64,000 nt of DNA from Paenalcaligenes hominis (GTDB lineage Bacteria > Pseudomonadota > Gammaproteobacteria > Burkholderiales > Burkholderiaceae_B): positions 1-64,000 of the forward strand of contig NZ_JAATIZ010000004.1 of the NCBI RefSeq assembly GCF_011927625.1, in the 5' to 3' direction. A program made the translations under genes and the position numbers. Under the pieces are notes generated by a model. It was not told where the DNA came from and searched no databases. It worked only from the letters and a program-made list of their open reading frames with translations. Shown here one piece after another: positions 1 to 7,495 of the stretch (within the stretch, counting starts at the first letter, position 1; the number at the start of each line of letters is the position of its first letter).

Positions 1-229
1 GCACGGGCGCATCGCCCAGCCACGGCGTTTCATCGCCATTGCGCCAGGCCGTCAGGTGCTTGGCCATTGCCACGTAGCCGATGAACTTGCCGCCGACTTC
101 ATGGTTGGCCTTTTGCATCGCCAGCGCCTTGTTATAGACGAAACGGCAGGAACCAGCGAAACGCGCCATCTGGCGCGCTTGCTGGCCGTCTGGCCGAAGT
201 TCGTATTTGAAGGCTTGGATGCGTTGCAT
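1..229 (-). CDS. tnpB: TnpB (IS605 OrfB) N-terminal part, continues beyond window
   Basis: TnpB is an RNA-guided nuclease carried by IS200/IS605 elements, ancestral to Cas12. The minus-strand frame from the ATG at 229 encodes an N-terminus with the family pattern FKYELRPDGQQARQMARFAG followed by CRFVYNKALAMQKAN. About 76 residues are visible and the frame is open to base 1. The RuvC domain, zinc ribbon and guide-RNA end would lie outside the window, so function cannot be judged. It diverges from tnpA with a 21-base gap. The family call is firm; whether the gene is intact is unknown. Confidence 0.75.
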   Translation of the reverse strand, partial: MQRIQAFKYELRPDGQQARQMARFAGSCRFVYNKALAMQKANHEVGGKFIGYVAMAKHLTAWRNGDETPWLGDAPV

Positions 230-505
230 GTGAATAGTATAGGGTGGTCTATGAGTAACGACAACGACATTCGCCACGGCAGACATTGCGTTTTCCTGAT
301 GCACGTTCACTTGGTCTTTGTCACCAAGTATCGGCGCAGCGTCTTCACCAAAGTGATACTGGACGACTTGCGTGGCATCTTCGCCAACTTCGAGGCGCAG
401 CTGTCTGAGTTCGATGGCGAGGATGACCATGTTCACCTGCTGGTGAACTCTCCGCCCACGCTATCCTTCCCCACCCTGAAGGGCGAGGTTTGCCGCGCAC
501 TGGAT
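1..505. mobile_element. Decayed IS200/IS605-family element, cut by the window edge
   Basis: Two transposon genes point away from each other, tnpB leftward from 229 and tnpA rightward from 251, which is the IS605 layout. The right part holds a hairpin-like end at about 465-500, with the motif cctgaagggcgaggtttgcc. It aligns well with similar ends at about 43702-43743 and 45155-45190. Between the tnpA HUH motif and this end, the coding sequence for the catalytic tyrosine is missing, so the element has lost internal DNA and is probably not autonomous. The left end lies outside the window. The right boundary is approximate. Confidence 0.7.
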
Positions 506-607
506 CAATACGAAGATAGCACCAACAAAAACAACCCATGCAATGAGGCAATGCAAACACAAATCGACGCTTATCGTTGTCTTACCGTATCCAATCGGAT
601 ACAATAG
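251..607 (+). pseudogene. tnpA: TnpA (IS200-type Y1 transposase), truncated
   Basis: Y1 transposases cut and rejoin single-stranded IS ends with one tyrosine. From the ATG at 251 the frame encodes 118 residues. The early part matches the family (HCVFLMHVHLVFVTKYRR) and carries the HUH motif as HVHLLV near residue 60. After LVNSPP the sequence runs straight into IS-end DNA and unrelated sequence, so the C-terminal helix with the catalytic tyrosine is absent. Family proteins are usually about 130-150 residues. The frame is also open upstream to 56, but that part is antisense to tnpB. I call it a pseudogene made by internal deletion. Confidence 0.75.
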
Positions 608-612
608 CCCAT

Positions 613-918
613 ATGAACTCAATCAACAGAACGGAAAAATTCAGCCAATGGCTGACCGCTCTTAAAGATGTAAAGGCAAAAGCCAAAATAATCACTCGCA
701 TTAGGCAAGCGTCACTAGGCAATTTCGGCGATACCAAACCTCTAAGTGATGGCGTATCTGAAATGCGTATTCATTTTGGCCCCGGCTACCGTGTGTACTA
801 CGCCCGTGAAGGCCGAACCGTTTACCTCTTGCTTAGCGGTGGCGATAAGTCTAGTCAAGACAAAGACATCAAATCAGCCATAGCAATGTGGAAACGAATC
901 CAAAAGGAACTACCATGA
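613..918 (+). CDS. HigB/RelE-superfamily toxin (phage Gp49-like)
   Basis: This 101-residue protein resembles type II addiction-module killer proteins of the HigB/Gp49 group, which are usually ribosome-dependent mRNA endonucleases. Visible family features are the N-terminal helix F..WL..LKD.KAKAKI..RI, the motif LGNFGDTKPLSDGVSEMRI, and the core GPGYRVYYAREGRTVYLLLSGGDK. Its end overlaps the start of the antitoxin gene by four bases (ATGA), with the toxin first, as in higBA. I chose the ATG at 613 because longer versions read into upstream IS-flank sequence. It lies directly beside a broken IS605 element. Confidence 0.85.
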   Translation: MNSINRTEKFSQWLTALKDVKAKAKIITRIRQASLGNFGDTKPLSDGVSEMRIHFGPGYRVYYAREGRTVYLLLSGGDKSSQDKDIKSAIAMWKRIQKELP

Positions 919-1208
919 CAACTATTAATACCGCACCTTTCGATGCCGCTGAGTACCTAGACAGCGAAGAAGCTATTGCCGCTTACCTTTCTGCCGCCCT
1001 AGAGGAAGATGATCCAGCGCTATTTTTAGCTGCCCTAGCTGATGTTGCCAAAGCTCGCGGCATGACTCAAATGGCCAAAGACGCTGGCGTAGGCCGTGAA
1101 AGCCTATACAAGGCATTAGCCCCTGGCGCTAAGCCTCGCTATGACACCGTACTAAAACTAGCTAAAGCGGCTGGGGTTAAGTTTACGGTTGAGCCCGCTC
1201 ATACCTAA
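915..1208 (+). CDS. HigA-like antitoxin, XRE helix-turn-helix
   Basis: This 97-residue partner of the upstream toxin matches the addiction-module antidote family. It has an N-terminal segment FDAAEYLDSEEAIAAYL and a C-terminal helix-turn-helix around ARGMTQMAKDAGVGRESLYKAL (residues about 55-78). Such antitoxins bind and neutralise the toxin and repress their own promoter. Its ATG lies inside the toxin stop region, suggesting coupled translation. A terminator hairpin follows at 1222-1243, so the pair forms a short two-gene unit. Confidence 0.85.
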   Translation: MTTINTAPFDAAEYLDSEEAIAAYLSAALEEDDPALFLAALADVAKARGMTQMAKDAGVGRESLYKALAPGAKPRYDTVLKLAKAAGVKFTVEPAHT

Positions 1209-1221
1209 CTAAGGCAACAGA

Positions 1222-1243
1222 AAGCCCCTCAATCGAGGGGCTT
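1222..1243 (+). terminator. Hairpin terminator after the toxin-antitoxin pair
   Basis: An inverted repeat, aagcccctc / gaggggctt, has a four-base loop and starts 14 bases after the antitoxin stop. The following sequence is T-rich but not a pure T run. It closes the higBA-like unit. Confidence 0.65.
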
Positions 1244-1314
1244 GGTGTTCTTGTTGGTAGTGGTACTAAGGAATTAAATAAACGCATATACAAGCAAGTT
1301 ATGTATAAAGCGTA

Positions 1315-2538
1315 TTAATGCTCCGCATCTTCAAAGCGGTTGACTCTTCTTAAGGGCTTAAATCGCCAAGTCATGCCGGCCACCACTAACAAAGTGCAGA
1401 CTCCACCAAAAACCGCAGCAGGTACCGCACCTAGTAATGCGGCGCTGCTTCCGGCACGGAAGCTACCTAACTCGTTTGATGAGCTTATAAACAGCATATT
1501 AACGGCGTTAACGCGACCACGTAAATAATCAGGAGTAGAAAACTGCACTAAGGCGGAGCGAATATACACACTAATCATATCGGCAGCACCCGCCACTACC
1601 AGTGCCGCAAAGGACAACCAAAAACTGGTCGAAAAGGCAAACACCAGATTAGCGAAGCCAAAAATAGCAACTGCGCTAAACATGACTTTACCCACGTGTT
1701 GATTAAAGGGACGGCGGCTAAGGTAGAGCCCCATTGCAATTTCCCCAATGGCCATCGCGCTACGTAATAAGCCTAAACCACTGGAATCCACATGCAGGAC
1801 TTCTTGAGCATAAATAGGGAGTAATGCGACGACGCCACCTAAAAGTACGGCAAATAAGTCCAAACTAATGGTGCCAAGAATAATTGGGTTTTTCCAAATA
1901 AAGCGCAGCCCTTCAGAGAAACGTTGCAATACGCCTGTGGTATCTTGCGCCGGCCCCTCGTACTGGCTACTGTATAAAACAGGCACGAAGCAGAGCAACA
2001 CAATGCCTAATGCAAAGCATATGCAACACACGGCATACGTCATTCCCCCTACATAGGCATAAAGAAAGCCACCAGAAATAGGCCCTGTGATCACAGCAAT
2101 TTTCATCAGCATGCTGTTAGTTGCTAGGGCTTGAGCCAGATTATCGCGTGGCACAATTTGGGGAAGCAGGCTCTGTAATGCGGGCCCAGAAAAAGCCCGA
2201 GCGGCACCATAAACCATCAAGACTACATAGTATCCGATCAAATTGTTACTGCCTTGATAAGATAGCCAAAGCAATAAACCACTACAAATGGCCGATACCA
2301 CCCAGCTAAGTGTCAAAACGGTTTTACGATTAAAGCGGTCAATAATATCCCCAGCAGATGGCAAAAAAAGCACCATGGGAATAAATTGCGCTAAACCAAC
2401 GTAGGCAAGCGCCATGGGATCTCGTGTGAGATCGTAAATCTGCCACCCCACTACGATGGCCTGAATTTGCATAGCAAAAACAGAAAATAAGCGTGCGAAC
2501 AGAAAGGGTAAAAAACCTGGAGAGGTATAAATATTCAT
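1315..2538 (-). CDS. MFS exporter, MFS_3/EntS-like
   Basis: This 407-residue, 12-helix transporter belongs to the MFS_3 branch, which includes enterobactin exporter EntS and macrolide exporters. The N-terminus (PFLFARLFSVFAMQIQAIVVGWQIYDLTRD) and the loop between helices 2 and 3 (GDIIDRFNRKTVL) are typical. Two starts are possible, TTG at 2547 and ATG at 2538; I chose the ATG because it begins the conserved part, although neither has a clear Shine-Dalgarno. A partial Fur-like site lies upstream at 2564-2582. A siderophore-esterase-like gene with a strong Fur box sits 0.7 kb upstream on the same strand. A role in siderophore export is therefore plausible but not shown; drug efflux is the alternative. 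Confidence 0.75.
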   Translation of the reverse strand: MNIYTSPGFLPFLFARLFSVFAMQIQAIVVGWQIYDLTRDPMALAYVGLAQFIPMVLFLPSAGDIIDRFNRKTVLTLSWVVSAICSGLLLWLSYQGSNNLIGYYVVLMVYGAARAFSGPALQSLLPQIVPRDNLAQALATNSMLMKIAVITGPISGGFLYAYVGGMTYAVCCICFALGIVLLCFVPVLYSSQYEGPAQDTTGVLQRFSEGLRFIWKNPIILGTISLDLFAVLLGGVVALLPIYAQEVLHVDSSGLGLLRSAMAIGEIAMGLYLSRRPFNQHVGKVMFSAVAIFGFANLVFAFSTSFWLSFAALVVAGAADMISVYIRSALVQFSTPDYLRGRVNAVNMLFISSSNELGSFRAGSSAALLGAVPAAVFGGVCTLLVVAGMTWRFKPLRRVNRFEDAEH

Positions 2539-2563
2539 TGACTGCAATAGTGCGCTCAGTAAA

Positions 2564-2582
2564 TCGAATGATTCTTATTTTT
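2564..2582 (-). promoter_or_regulatory. Possible weak Fur box upstream of the MFS gene
   Basis: Read on the minus strand, the 19-mer contains AATAAGAATCATT and agrees with the Fur consensus at about 12 of 19 positions by eye. It sits 26 bases before the chosen start codon, a suitable place for repression. The second half-site is poor, so this is tentative. Confidence 0.35.
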
Positions 2583-2665
2583 AGTAAGCAGCTACCATAT
2601 CAGTTTTGAAACATTTATGCTAAAAAAAACGGATGCGCTGTGCTAGTGGCATCGGATTAAAACAA

Positions 2666-2703
2666 AAAGACTGAGTTCGATAAAGCACTAAACCCAGTCT
2701 TTA
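2666..2703 (-). terminator. Hairpin terminator, small lipoprotein gene
   Basis: The imperfect inverted repeat aaagactgggtt / aactcagtcttt is followed on the minus strand by tttttgtttt. It lies 77 bases past the stop of the small lipoprotein gene and ahead of the MFS gene, so it separates the two transcription units. Confidence 0.65.
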
Positions 2704-2780
2704 GGAATTTGTTGATGAGTTATATAGGCAGCAAGATGTACCAAACGACCTCTTTGTACAGCGAGTTGAGGCCCTATAGC

Positions 2781-2930
2781 TTAACAATTGCCCTTTTTGG
2801 CTTGCCCTGGTGGACAGAAGTCGCCTCGGCCATGCCCTCGGTCTGGGTCAACAATAACGGATCCGCCTGGCGTATGAACGGCACAGGCACTTAAAGTAAT
2901 AAGTGTAATGATGGCTGCTAGGTATCGCAT
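2781..2930 (-). CDS. Small lipoprotein (49 residues), CPPGQAKKG family
   Basis: The minus-strand frame from the ATG at 2930 encodes 49 residues. It starts MRYLAAIITLITLSAC, a signal peptide with lipobox LSAC (Cys16), and ends with FCPPGQAKKGNC. The mature part is only about 34 residues and contains three cysteines counting the lipid-bearing one. A Shine-Dalgarno GAGG lies 7 bases before the ATG, and a terminator follows. The C-terminal CPPG.AKKG.C motif recurs in small lipoproteins of other proteobacteria as I remember them; function is unknown. It is easy to miss because it is short and lies in an apparent gap. Confidence 0.75.
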   Translation of the reverse strand: MRYLAAIITLITLSACAVHTPGGSVIVDPDRGHGRGDFCPPGQAKKGNC

Positions 2931-3018
2931 GCTGGACCTCTATTAGTTTAAGAATTAAGTACAACTATCTTACTGTACTCAACCACACAGACTGTTTATC
3001 ACCCAGTAGAAATCGTTA

Positions 3019-3135
3019 CTAAAGATTAAATACATTTAGTTTGCCAAAATAAGCACTGGGCTTATCACCTTGGCCTGCGGGTATGCCCCAATCATCATTA
3101 ATTTGTTTATAAATTATGTGTCCTTTTTCTGGTAA
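3019..3135 (-). pseudogene. Possible gene remnant, C-terminal fragment
   Basis: Between the esterase stop and the small lipoprotein, a minus-strand frame of 38 codons runs from just after a stop (3136-3138) to the TAG at 3019. Its product, beginning LPEKGHIIYKQINDDWGIPA and ending GKLNVFNL, has a protein-like composition (W, Y, F, G and P well spread), and the flanking DNA is AT-rich. No ATG or GTG start is present in the frame. I read it as the tail of a lost gene, but I do not recognise the family and chance is possible. Confidence 0.3.
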
Positions 3136-3206
3136 CTAGCTTATATGCTTTACATAATATATAATATTTATGCGCATAATAAGCTATTTATGCATTATGG
3201 ATGGGG

Positions 3207-4127
3207 CTACTGTTGAGAGCCCGTAAATTCGCTAAGCATCTGCAACAGCGACACTTTAATCATCTCGCCATGACCATACTGAGGATAAGCGCGGTAACTA
3301 ATTGACCAAGAAGCTTTTTGTAGCAAGGCTAAACGCTGCATTAATGGATTCACACTTGGATCGTTCAACAACGACGCAGTGGGTTCTTCACTCCTTCCCC
3401 GCGTGCCTACGTGTACAGATAATGTACGCCCTTTCAGGCGACTAACGGAATCATCCCATGTTTTAATTAGCGCCTGCTCGTACCACCACAAAGAAGGGTC
3501 TGCTGCAATGTAATGCTGAAACGGGCTATGAGCTTGAGCCGAAGCATACATGGCGAACAACCCCCCGTATGAATGCCCCCACAACGTACGTTGAGACGCA
3601 TCCAATGCAGTACGAGTTTGGACTAAAGGAATCACGGCATCATTAATAAAAGATAAAAAACGGTCTGCCCCACCACCAATGCGACCTCGCACTACTGGCT
3701 GTTCTACACGTTGCCCTTGCTCGAACACGGGCGGGGTATAATCATAAGATCGAGCGATGACATCATTTCGAGTTGCAATGTCATAGCCTATTGCTATCAG
3801 TACGGGTGGGTTTGTTAACTGACTGAGCGGGATCAAATCGTCTGCGGTTAAGGTTGCCATGACCGCATTGCCATCCAACATATAGATGCTAGGACGGCCT
3901 GACTCAGGCGCAGGGCTTGTAGGCAAAGCCAAATAAACACGATAGCGGCGTTGCTGATCAACAGAATGCAAATAATGCGTTTCAAACTCGTAACCTTTAA
4001 CCTTTTGATCAGCGACGGTCTGAGTTACTGTCTGGTCGGCTAAGGTTCTAGACGAAGGCTCTTGAGCCACAGCCAACGTAGTCATTATTACACTACATAC
4101 CGCTGCTAGGGTTATCCATTCCCGCAT
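3207..4127 (-). CDS. Periplasmic esterase of the IroE/Fes-like (putative esterase) family
   Basis: This 306-residue alpha/beta hydrolase has a signal peptide (cleavage near AVAQ, residues 19-22). Features include YMLDGN at residues 82-87, the segment RSYDYTPP at 126-133, the nucleophile elbow GHSYGG with Ser186, and a late YGHGEM with the probable catalytic His. Relatives such as IroE cleave ferric or apo catecholate siderophores in the periplasm; other relatives are general esterases. A good Fur box at 4185-4203 lies 58 bases before its start, which supports an iron role. A Shine-Dalgarno AGGTGA precedes the ATG at 4127. Confidence 0.8.
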   Translation of the reverse strand: MREWITLAAVCSVIMTTLAVAQEPSSRTLADQTVTQTVADQKVKGYEFETHYLHSVDQQRRYRVYLALPTSPAPESGRPSIYMLDGNAVMATLTADDLIPLSQLTNPPVLIAIGYDIATRNDVIARSYDYTPPVFEQGQRVEQPVVRGRIGGGADRFLSFINDAVIPLVQTRTALDASQRTLWGHSYGGLFAMYASAQAHSPFQHYIAADPSLWWYEQALIKTWDDSVSRLKGRTLSVHVGTRGRSEEPTASLLNDPSVNPLMQRLALLQKASWSISYRAYPQYGHGEMIKVSLLQMLSEFTGSQQ

Positions 4128-4184
4128 ACGCCATCACCTATTTCAATGCATGGAGCTGATCGCTCCGTTTAAAGCGACTATTGT

Positions 4185-4203
4185 ATTGAGAATCATTCTC
4201 TTT
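4185..4203 (-). promoter_or_regulatory. Fur box upstream of the esterase gene
   Basis: The core GAGAATCATTCTC is a perfect 6-1-6 inverted repeat and matches the Fur consensus well. It lies in the divergent space between the esterase (start 4127, minus) and the DUF1348 gene (start 4300, plus). It is closer to the esterase, so iron repression of that gene is the simplest reading; the other gene could be affected too. Confidence 0.7.
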
Positions 4204-4299
4204 TAAAAGCACGGTATAGTACAAAAGCGTAACCATTCCTCTATCTCGATCTAAAATCACCCCTATAACAGTCAATGTTGTATTAAAAGGAGACTTAAG

Positions 4300-4773
4300 A
4301 TGACGACAAATCAACGCCCACCTTGTCCACCCTTTACATTAGAGACAGCCATACAAAAAGTACGCTTAGCCGAAGACGGCTGGAACGGACGCGACCCAGA
4401 AAAAGTGGCATTGGCCTATAGCCAAGATACACGCTGGCGTAATCGTGCTGAGTTCATCCATAATCGTGACGAAGTCCACCAATTTTTAGAGCGCAAGTGG
4501 CGCAAAGAGCTGGAATATCGTCTGATTAAAGAAATTTGGGCAGTCATGGATAATCGCATTGCCGTCCGCTATGCCTACGAATGGCATGATGATTCAGGCA
4601 ACTGGTTTCGTTCTTATGGCAACGAAAACTGGGAGTTCAATGAAGACGGGCTGATGGTGAATAGATATGCCAGTATTAATGACTTGCCTATCGCTGAGTC
4701 GGAGCGCAAGTTTTTTTGGCCATTAGGTCGCCGTCCTGATGATCACCCCGGCTTAACTGAATTAGGGCTTTAA
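4300..4773 (+). CDS. DUF1348 protein, NTF2/SnoaL-like fold
   Basis: This 157-residue cytoplasmic protein matches the DUF1348 group in length and motifs: [51 protein letters not shown], and the tail [17 protein letters not shown]. The cone-shaped NTF2-like fold is shared by many small enzymes and binding proteins, but this family has no well-established function. A strong Shine-Dalgarno (AGGAG) precedes the ATG. It is divergent from the esterase and followed by a terminator, so it is probably monocistronic. Confidence 0.85.
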   Translation: MTTNQRPPCPPFTLETAIQKVRLAEDGWNGRDPEKVALAYSQDTRWRNRAEFIHNRDEVHQFLERKWRKELEYRLIKEIWAVMDNRIAVRYAYEWHDDSGNWFRSYGNENWEFNEDGLMVNRYASINDLPIAESERKFFWPLGRRPDDHPGLTELGL

Positions 4774-4819
4774 ACTCTTGCCGTATCCATCGCCAAATTT
4801 TATTTAGCAAATTAAACCA

Positions 4820-4848
4820 AAGCCTATGCAAAGATGCATAGGCTTTTT
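4820..4848 (+). terminator. Rho-independent terminator of the DUF1348 gene
   Basis: The stem aagcctatgca / tgcataggctt has a short loop and is followed by TTTTT. It lies 46 bases after the stop codon. Confidence 0.85.
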
Positions 4849-4914
4849 TACGCATGTGGTTTAAAGGCCGTGCTGAAAAGCAAGTATTGACCTGTATTTC
4901 AACCAAACTATATA

Positions 4915-4930
4915 CTGTATAAATATACAG
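4915..4930 (+). promoter_or_regulatory. LexA (SOS) box
   Basis: The sequence CTGTATAAATATACAG fits the LexA operator CTG-N10-CAG with an AT core. It lies 46 bases before the GTG start of the small gene at 4977. The identical 16-mer stands at 50704-50719, upstream of nrdB. Confidence 0.85.
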
Positions 4931-4976
4931 CCAAGTAAAAGTGACTGCTTTTTTATCTACTTAAAGGCCCAATACC

Positions 4977-5267
4977 GTGTATAAAATCTCTCTCGAAGAC
5001 GGCCCCTCAGACTTAACCGACCAAGCCCGACACCATGCCGAGGCAAAATTTCAACGTATCCTAGAACGCTCCCTTGGCGCCCCCACCGATGTTTTGCATT
5101 TGTATCGAGTCTGGCAATCCGTCATGGAAGCCGACGAATCAGAAATTTCTACCACTGATAAAACACTCGCACAAAAATGGGCAGAAACCGTGTATCAAGC
5201 TCAACTCGCTGGCCTAAGCGATTTGGGTGAATGTGAGGCCTATTTTGACATTCACATTGAAAAATAA
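4977..5267 (+). CDS. Small acidic protein of unknown function under LexA control
   Basis: This 96-residue protein begins MYKISLEDGPSDLTD and is rich in Asp and Glu. It is predicted to be largely helical and soluble, with no signal peptide or membrane segment. I do not recognise the family. It starts at GTG 4977 with AAAGG a few bases upstream. The perfect SOS box just ahead suggests expression only after DNA damage, so a DNA-repair, replication-control or toxin role is possible, but nothing in the sequence settles this. It ends one base before the convergent amidotransferase gene. Confidence 0.7.
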   Translation: MYKISLEDGPSDLTDQARHHAEAKFQRILERSLGAPTDVLHLYRVWQSVMEADESEISTTDKTLAQKWAETVYQAQLAGLSDLGECEAYFDIHIEK

Positions 5268-5268
5268 G

Positions 5269-6012
5269 TCATTTTTGTGGGCTTAATTTTAAATTTTTCA
5301 CCCACCGGGTATAAACGCAACGCAACATAGCATGCATAGGGGGCAAGTAGCGTGGTGTGTCATTTACAATGGCTTGCTTTGTACTGACGTATTTGTTCCC
5401 TGCTGCTTGCTCTTTTTCCAGCTCGTTGCCGTTGCTCTCCACCGAGACTGTTATCAATAAAGGCGTCATTTCCAGGTGAAACTGCATAGCTATGTGCTTA
5501 TCATCAATCACATAGGCTTGGTTAACGCATGCCTCACTGCTTAGTAAAAGCTCGGCTCCCTCAGGCAGGCTAAATGTATCGCCATGCCATTGAAAAACGA
5601 AACACGGTTCTGCAAAGGCTCCAAACCAATCCTGCACTTTATCCAAAGCAACTGCGTTTATCGGCTGCCAGCCAATTTCTTTATACGCGTTTTTTTTGAT
5701 TTGAGCCCCCAGAGCTTTGGACATAATTTGCGATCCTAGACAATGACCGGCAATAGGAATGTCTTGAGCACGTGCCTGTTGTACTAAATCCATTTCTGTA
5801 CGAATCCACTCTAGATCATCGTTAGCACTCATTCTTCCGCCCATCAGAATCAACCCACTATAGGGCGTGATAGCTGTGGGCAAGGTGTCCCCTTGGTTCA
5901 GTGCCACCAAATCCCACGTCACATTTAGTTCATCTAAGATCGATAAAACAGCACCGGGATGACCAACGGCGGTGTGTTGAATAATCAAGACCGGTTTTGA
6001 GCTAGTAGCCAT
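5269..6012 (-). CDS. Class I glutamine amidotransferase-like hydrolase
   Basis: This 247-residue stand-alone GATase domain resembles GuaA-type amidotransferases and the amidotransferase-like proteins of amine catabolism (TdnT/AtdA2, PuuD in role). The catalytic triad is visible: Cys91 in GHCLGS, with His179 and Glu181 in QFHLEM. It has no partner synthase domain, so hydrolysis of a gamma-glutamyl bond is likely. It is the last gene of a ten-gene operon, 8 bases after livF. I start it at the ATG at 6012; a TTG at 6024 would overlap livF. In this context it probably releases glutamate from a gamma-glutamylated intermediate; this is inference. Confidence 0.8.
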   Translation of the reverse strand: MATSSKPVLIIQHTAVGHPGAVLSILDELNVTWDLVALNQGDTLPTAITPYSGLILMGGRMSANDDLEWIRTEMDLVQQARAQDIPIAGHCLGSQIMSKALGAQIKKNAYKEIGWQPINAVALDKVQDWFGAFAEPCFVFQWHGDTFSLPEGAELLLSSEACVNQAYVIDDKHIAMQFHLEMTPLLITVSVESNGNELEKEQAAGNKYVSTKQAIVNDTPRYLPPMHAMLRCVYTRWVKNLKLSPQK

Positions 6013-6020
6013 AATGTGTC

Positions 6021-6728
6021 TCAAGTTGATAAACGCAGACCCAGATAATTACTCAGTATCTCTGGGTTTTCTGCTAGATATTGGCTGGATTCCGCTAAGA
6101 CCACACGCCCCTTTTCTATGACGATGGCTTGCTCGGTAATAGATAAAGTTAAGATGGGTTGTTGCTCGACGACAATGCATGGCAACCCCTCTAAAGCCAT
6201 GTTTTTAATTGCTTGGGCTAACTCAGAAACAATAACAGGCGCTAACCCCTCCATGGGCTCATCTAACAACAACAAGTCTGGGTTGGTCATTAGAGCCCGT
6301 GCAATCGCCAACATTTGCTGCTCGCCCCCAGAAAGCTGGTCGCCGAAGTTTTTTTGGCGTTCTTTTAAGCGAGGAAATAAGGCGTAGATGCGTGTTAAGT
6401 CCCAAGGGCCTGCTCGGTGCACAACGCGCAAGTTGTCTTCCACCGTTAATGACACAAAAGCGCCTCGCTCTTGAGGCACCCACCCTAGACCAAGCCGTGC
6501 TCGTTGATAGGGGGGTAAATGGTGTAAGGGTTGCCCTTTAAAATAGATCTCTCCTGCCGATAGCTGGGTGTTCCCCATCAAGGTCTCTAGTAACGTGGTC
6601 TTACCTACTCCGTTTCGTCCTAACAAGGCTACGCTTTGTCCTTGTTCCATACTGAAGCTAATGCCGTTTAGCACCACCGCTTTGCCGTACCCGGCGCGCA
6701 CCTCATTCATTTGCAGTAAGTGACTCAT
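6021..6728 (-). CDS. livF: Branched-chain/amide-type ABC importer ATPase 2
   Basis: This is the second ATPase of a LivHMGF-type importer, 235 residues. Walker A is GRNGVGKTTLLE, the signature is LSGGEQQML, and Walker B is LLLLDEPMEGLAP. It energises uptake through the permease pair LivH/LivM on the cytoplasmic face. Its ATG overlaps the livG stop (ATGA) and has an AAAGGA ribosome site. The operon context suggests that the substrate is the compound degraded by the Rieske/ligase enzymes, not a branched-chain amino acid. Confidence 0.92.
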   Translation of the reverse strand: MSHLLQMNEVRAGYGKAVVLNGISFSMEQGQSVALLGRNGVGKTTLLETLMGNTQLSAGEIYFKGQPLHHLPPYQRARLGLGWVPQERGAFVSLTVEDNLRVVHRAGPWDLTRIYALFPRLKERQKNFGDQLSGGEQQMLAIARALMTNPDLLLLDEPMEGLAPVIVSELAQAIKNMALEGLPCIVVEQQPILTLSITEQAIVIEKGRVVLAESSQYLAENPEILSNYLGLRLST

Positions 6729-7495
6729 AGGCTTTTTCCTTTAGCACAAAAGTCTGCCCCCAGGTAGGCTTCCCTAACCTGTGGATGATCGATAATTTCG
6801 TTAGCTGTTCCGTCAACAATAATTTTCCCAGCGACTAACACAGCAATGCGTTGCGCAAAATGGAAAACCAAATCCATGTCATGCTCGATAAATACCACGC
6901 TCATAGTGGTGGGTAATTGCTCTATTACATGAAACACCTCATCGCTTTCACCTTCAGGAATACCTGCTGCGGGCTCATCCAGTAATAACACTTTAGGTTT
7001 TAACGCTAGTGCTAGCGCAATTTCTAACAGTCGTTGCTTGCCGTAAGCCAGCTCACCCACCAGATGATGCTCTACGCCTTGCAAGCCCACTTGAGTTAAA
7101 AGCTGCATGGCCTCCATGCGCAACGCATCGAACTGGTACATTGGTTTCCACCAAACCATTCCTTTACGTTCGCGCTCCATCAAAGTCATCAGCAACGTAT
7201 CTAAAGGGGTCATGCCTAAGCAAAGTGTGTTTAGCTGGAAAGTACGCACTAAGCCTTTGCGTACACGTGCATCAAATGAAAGTGCGTTGATGTTTTCCCC
7301 AGCCAGAAAAATATCGCCTGTACTAGGCTTATACACGCCCGTAAGCAAGTTAATAAGACTGGTTTTTCCAGCCCCGTTTGGCCCAATTAAGGCTTGGCGT
7401 TGACCGGGCATCAAACTGAGCGTGATGCCACTGACAGCTGCAAATGCTCCAAAATTAATGCCTAAATTCGAAGTATGAAGTAGTGCTTGACTCAT
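6725..7495 (-). CDS. livG: Liv-type ABC importer ATPase 1
   Basis: This 256-residue ATPase has Walker A GPNGAGKTSLIN, the aromatic Q-loop region FQLNTLC, Walker B VLLLDEPAAGIPEGE and the switch His in FIEHDMDLVF. The LivG C-terminal extension is present. I start it at the ATG at 7495, which has AAGGAG six bases upstream and overlaps the livM stop by four bases; the ATG at 7519 lies inside livM with no ribosome site. It is tightly coupled to livF downstream. Confidence 0.92.
   Translation of the reverse strand: MSQALLHTSNLGINFGAFAAVSGITLSLMPGQRQALIGPNGAGKTSLINLLTGVYKPSTGDIFLAGENINALSFDARVRKGLVRTFQLNTLCLGMTPLDTLLMTLMERERKGMVWWKPMYQFDALRMEAMQLLTQVGLQGVEHHLVGELAYGKQRLLEIALALALKPKVLLLDEPAAGIPEGESDEVFHVIEQLPTTMSVVFIEHDMDLVFHFAQRIAVLVAGKIIVDGTANEIIDHPQVREAYLGADFCAKGKSL

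Noticed and set aside
2709-2894. 61-residue plus-strand frame
   Set aside because: It is antisense to the small lipoprotein gene, which has a lipobox and ribosome site.
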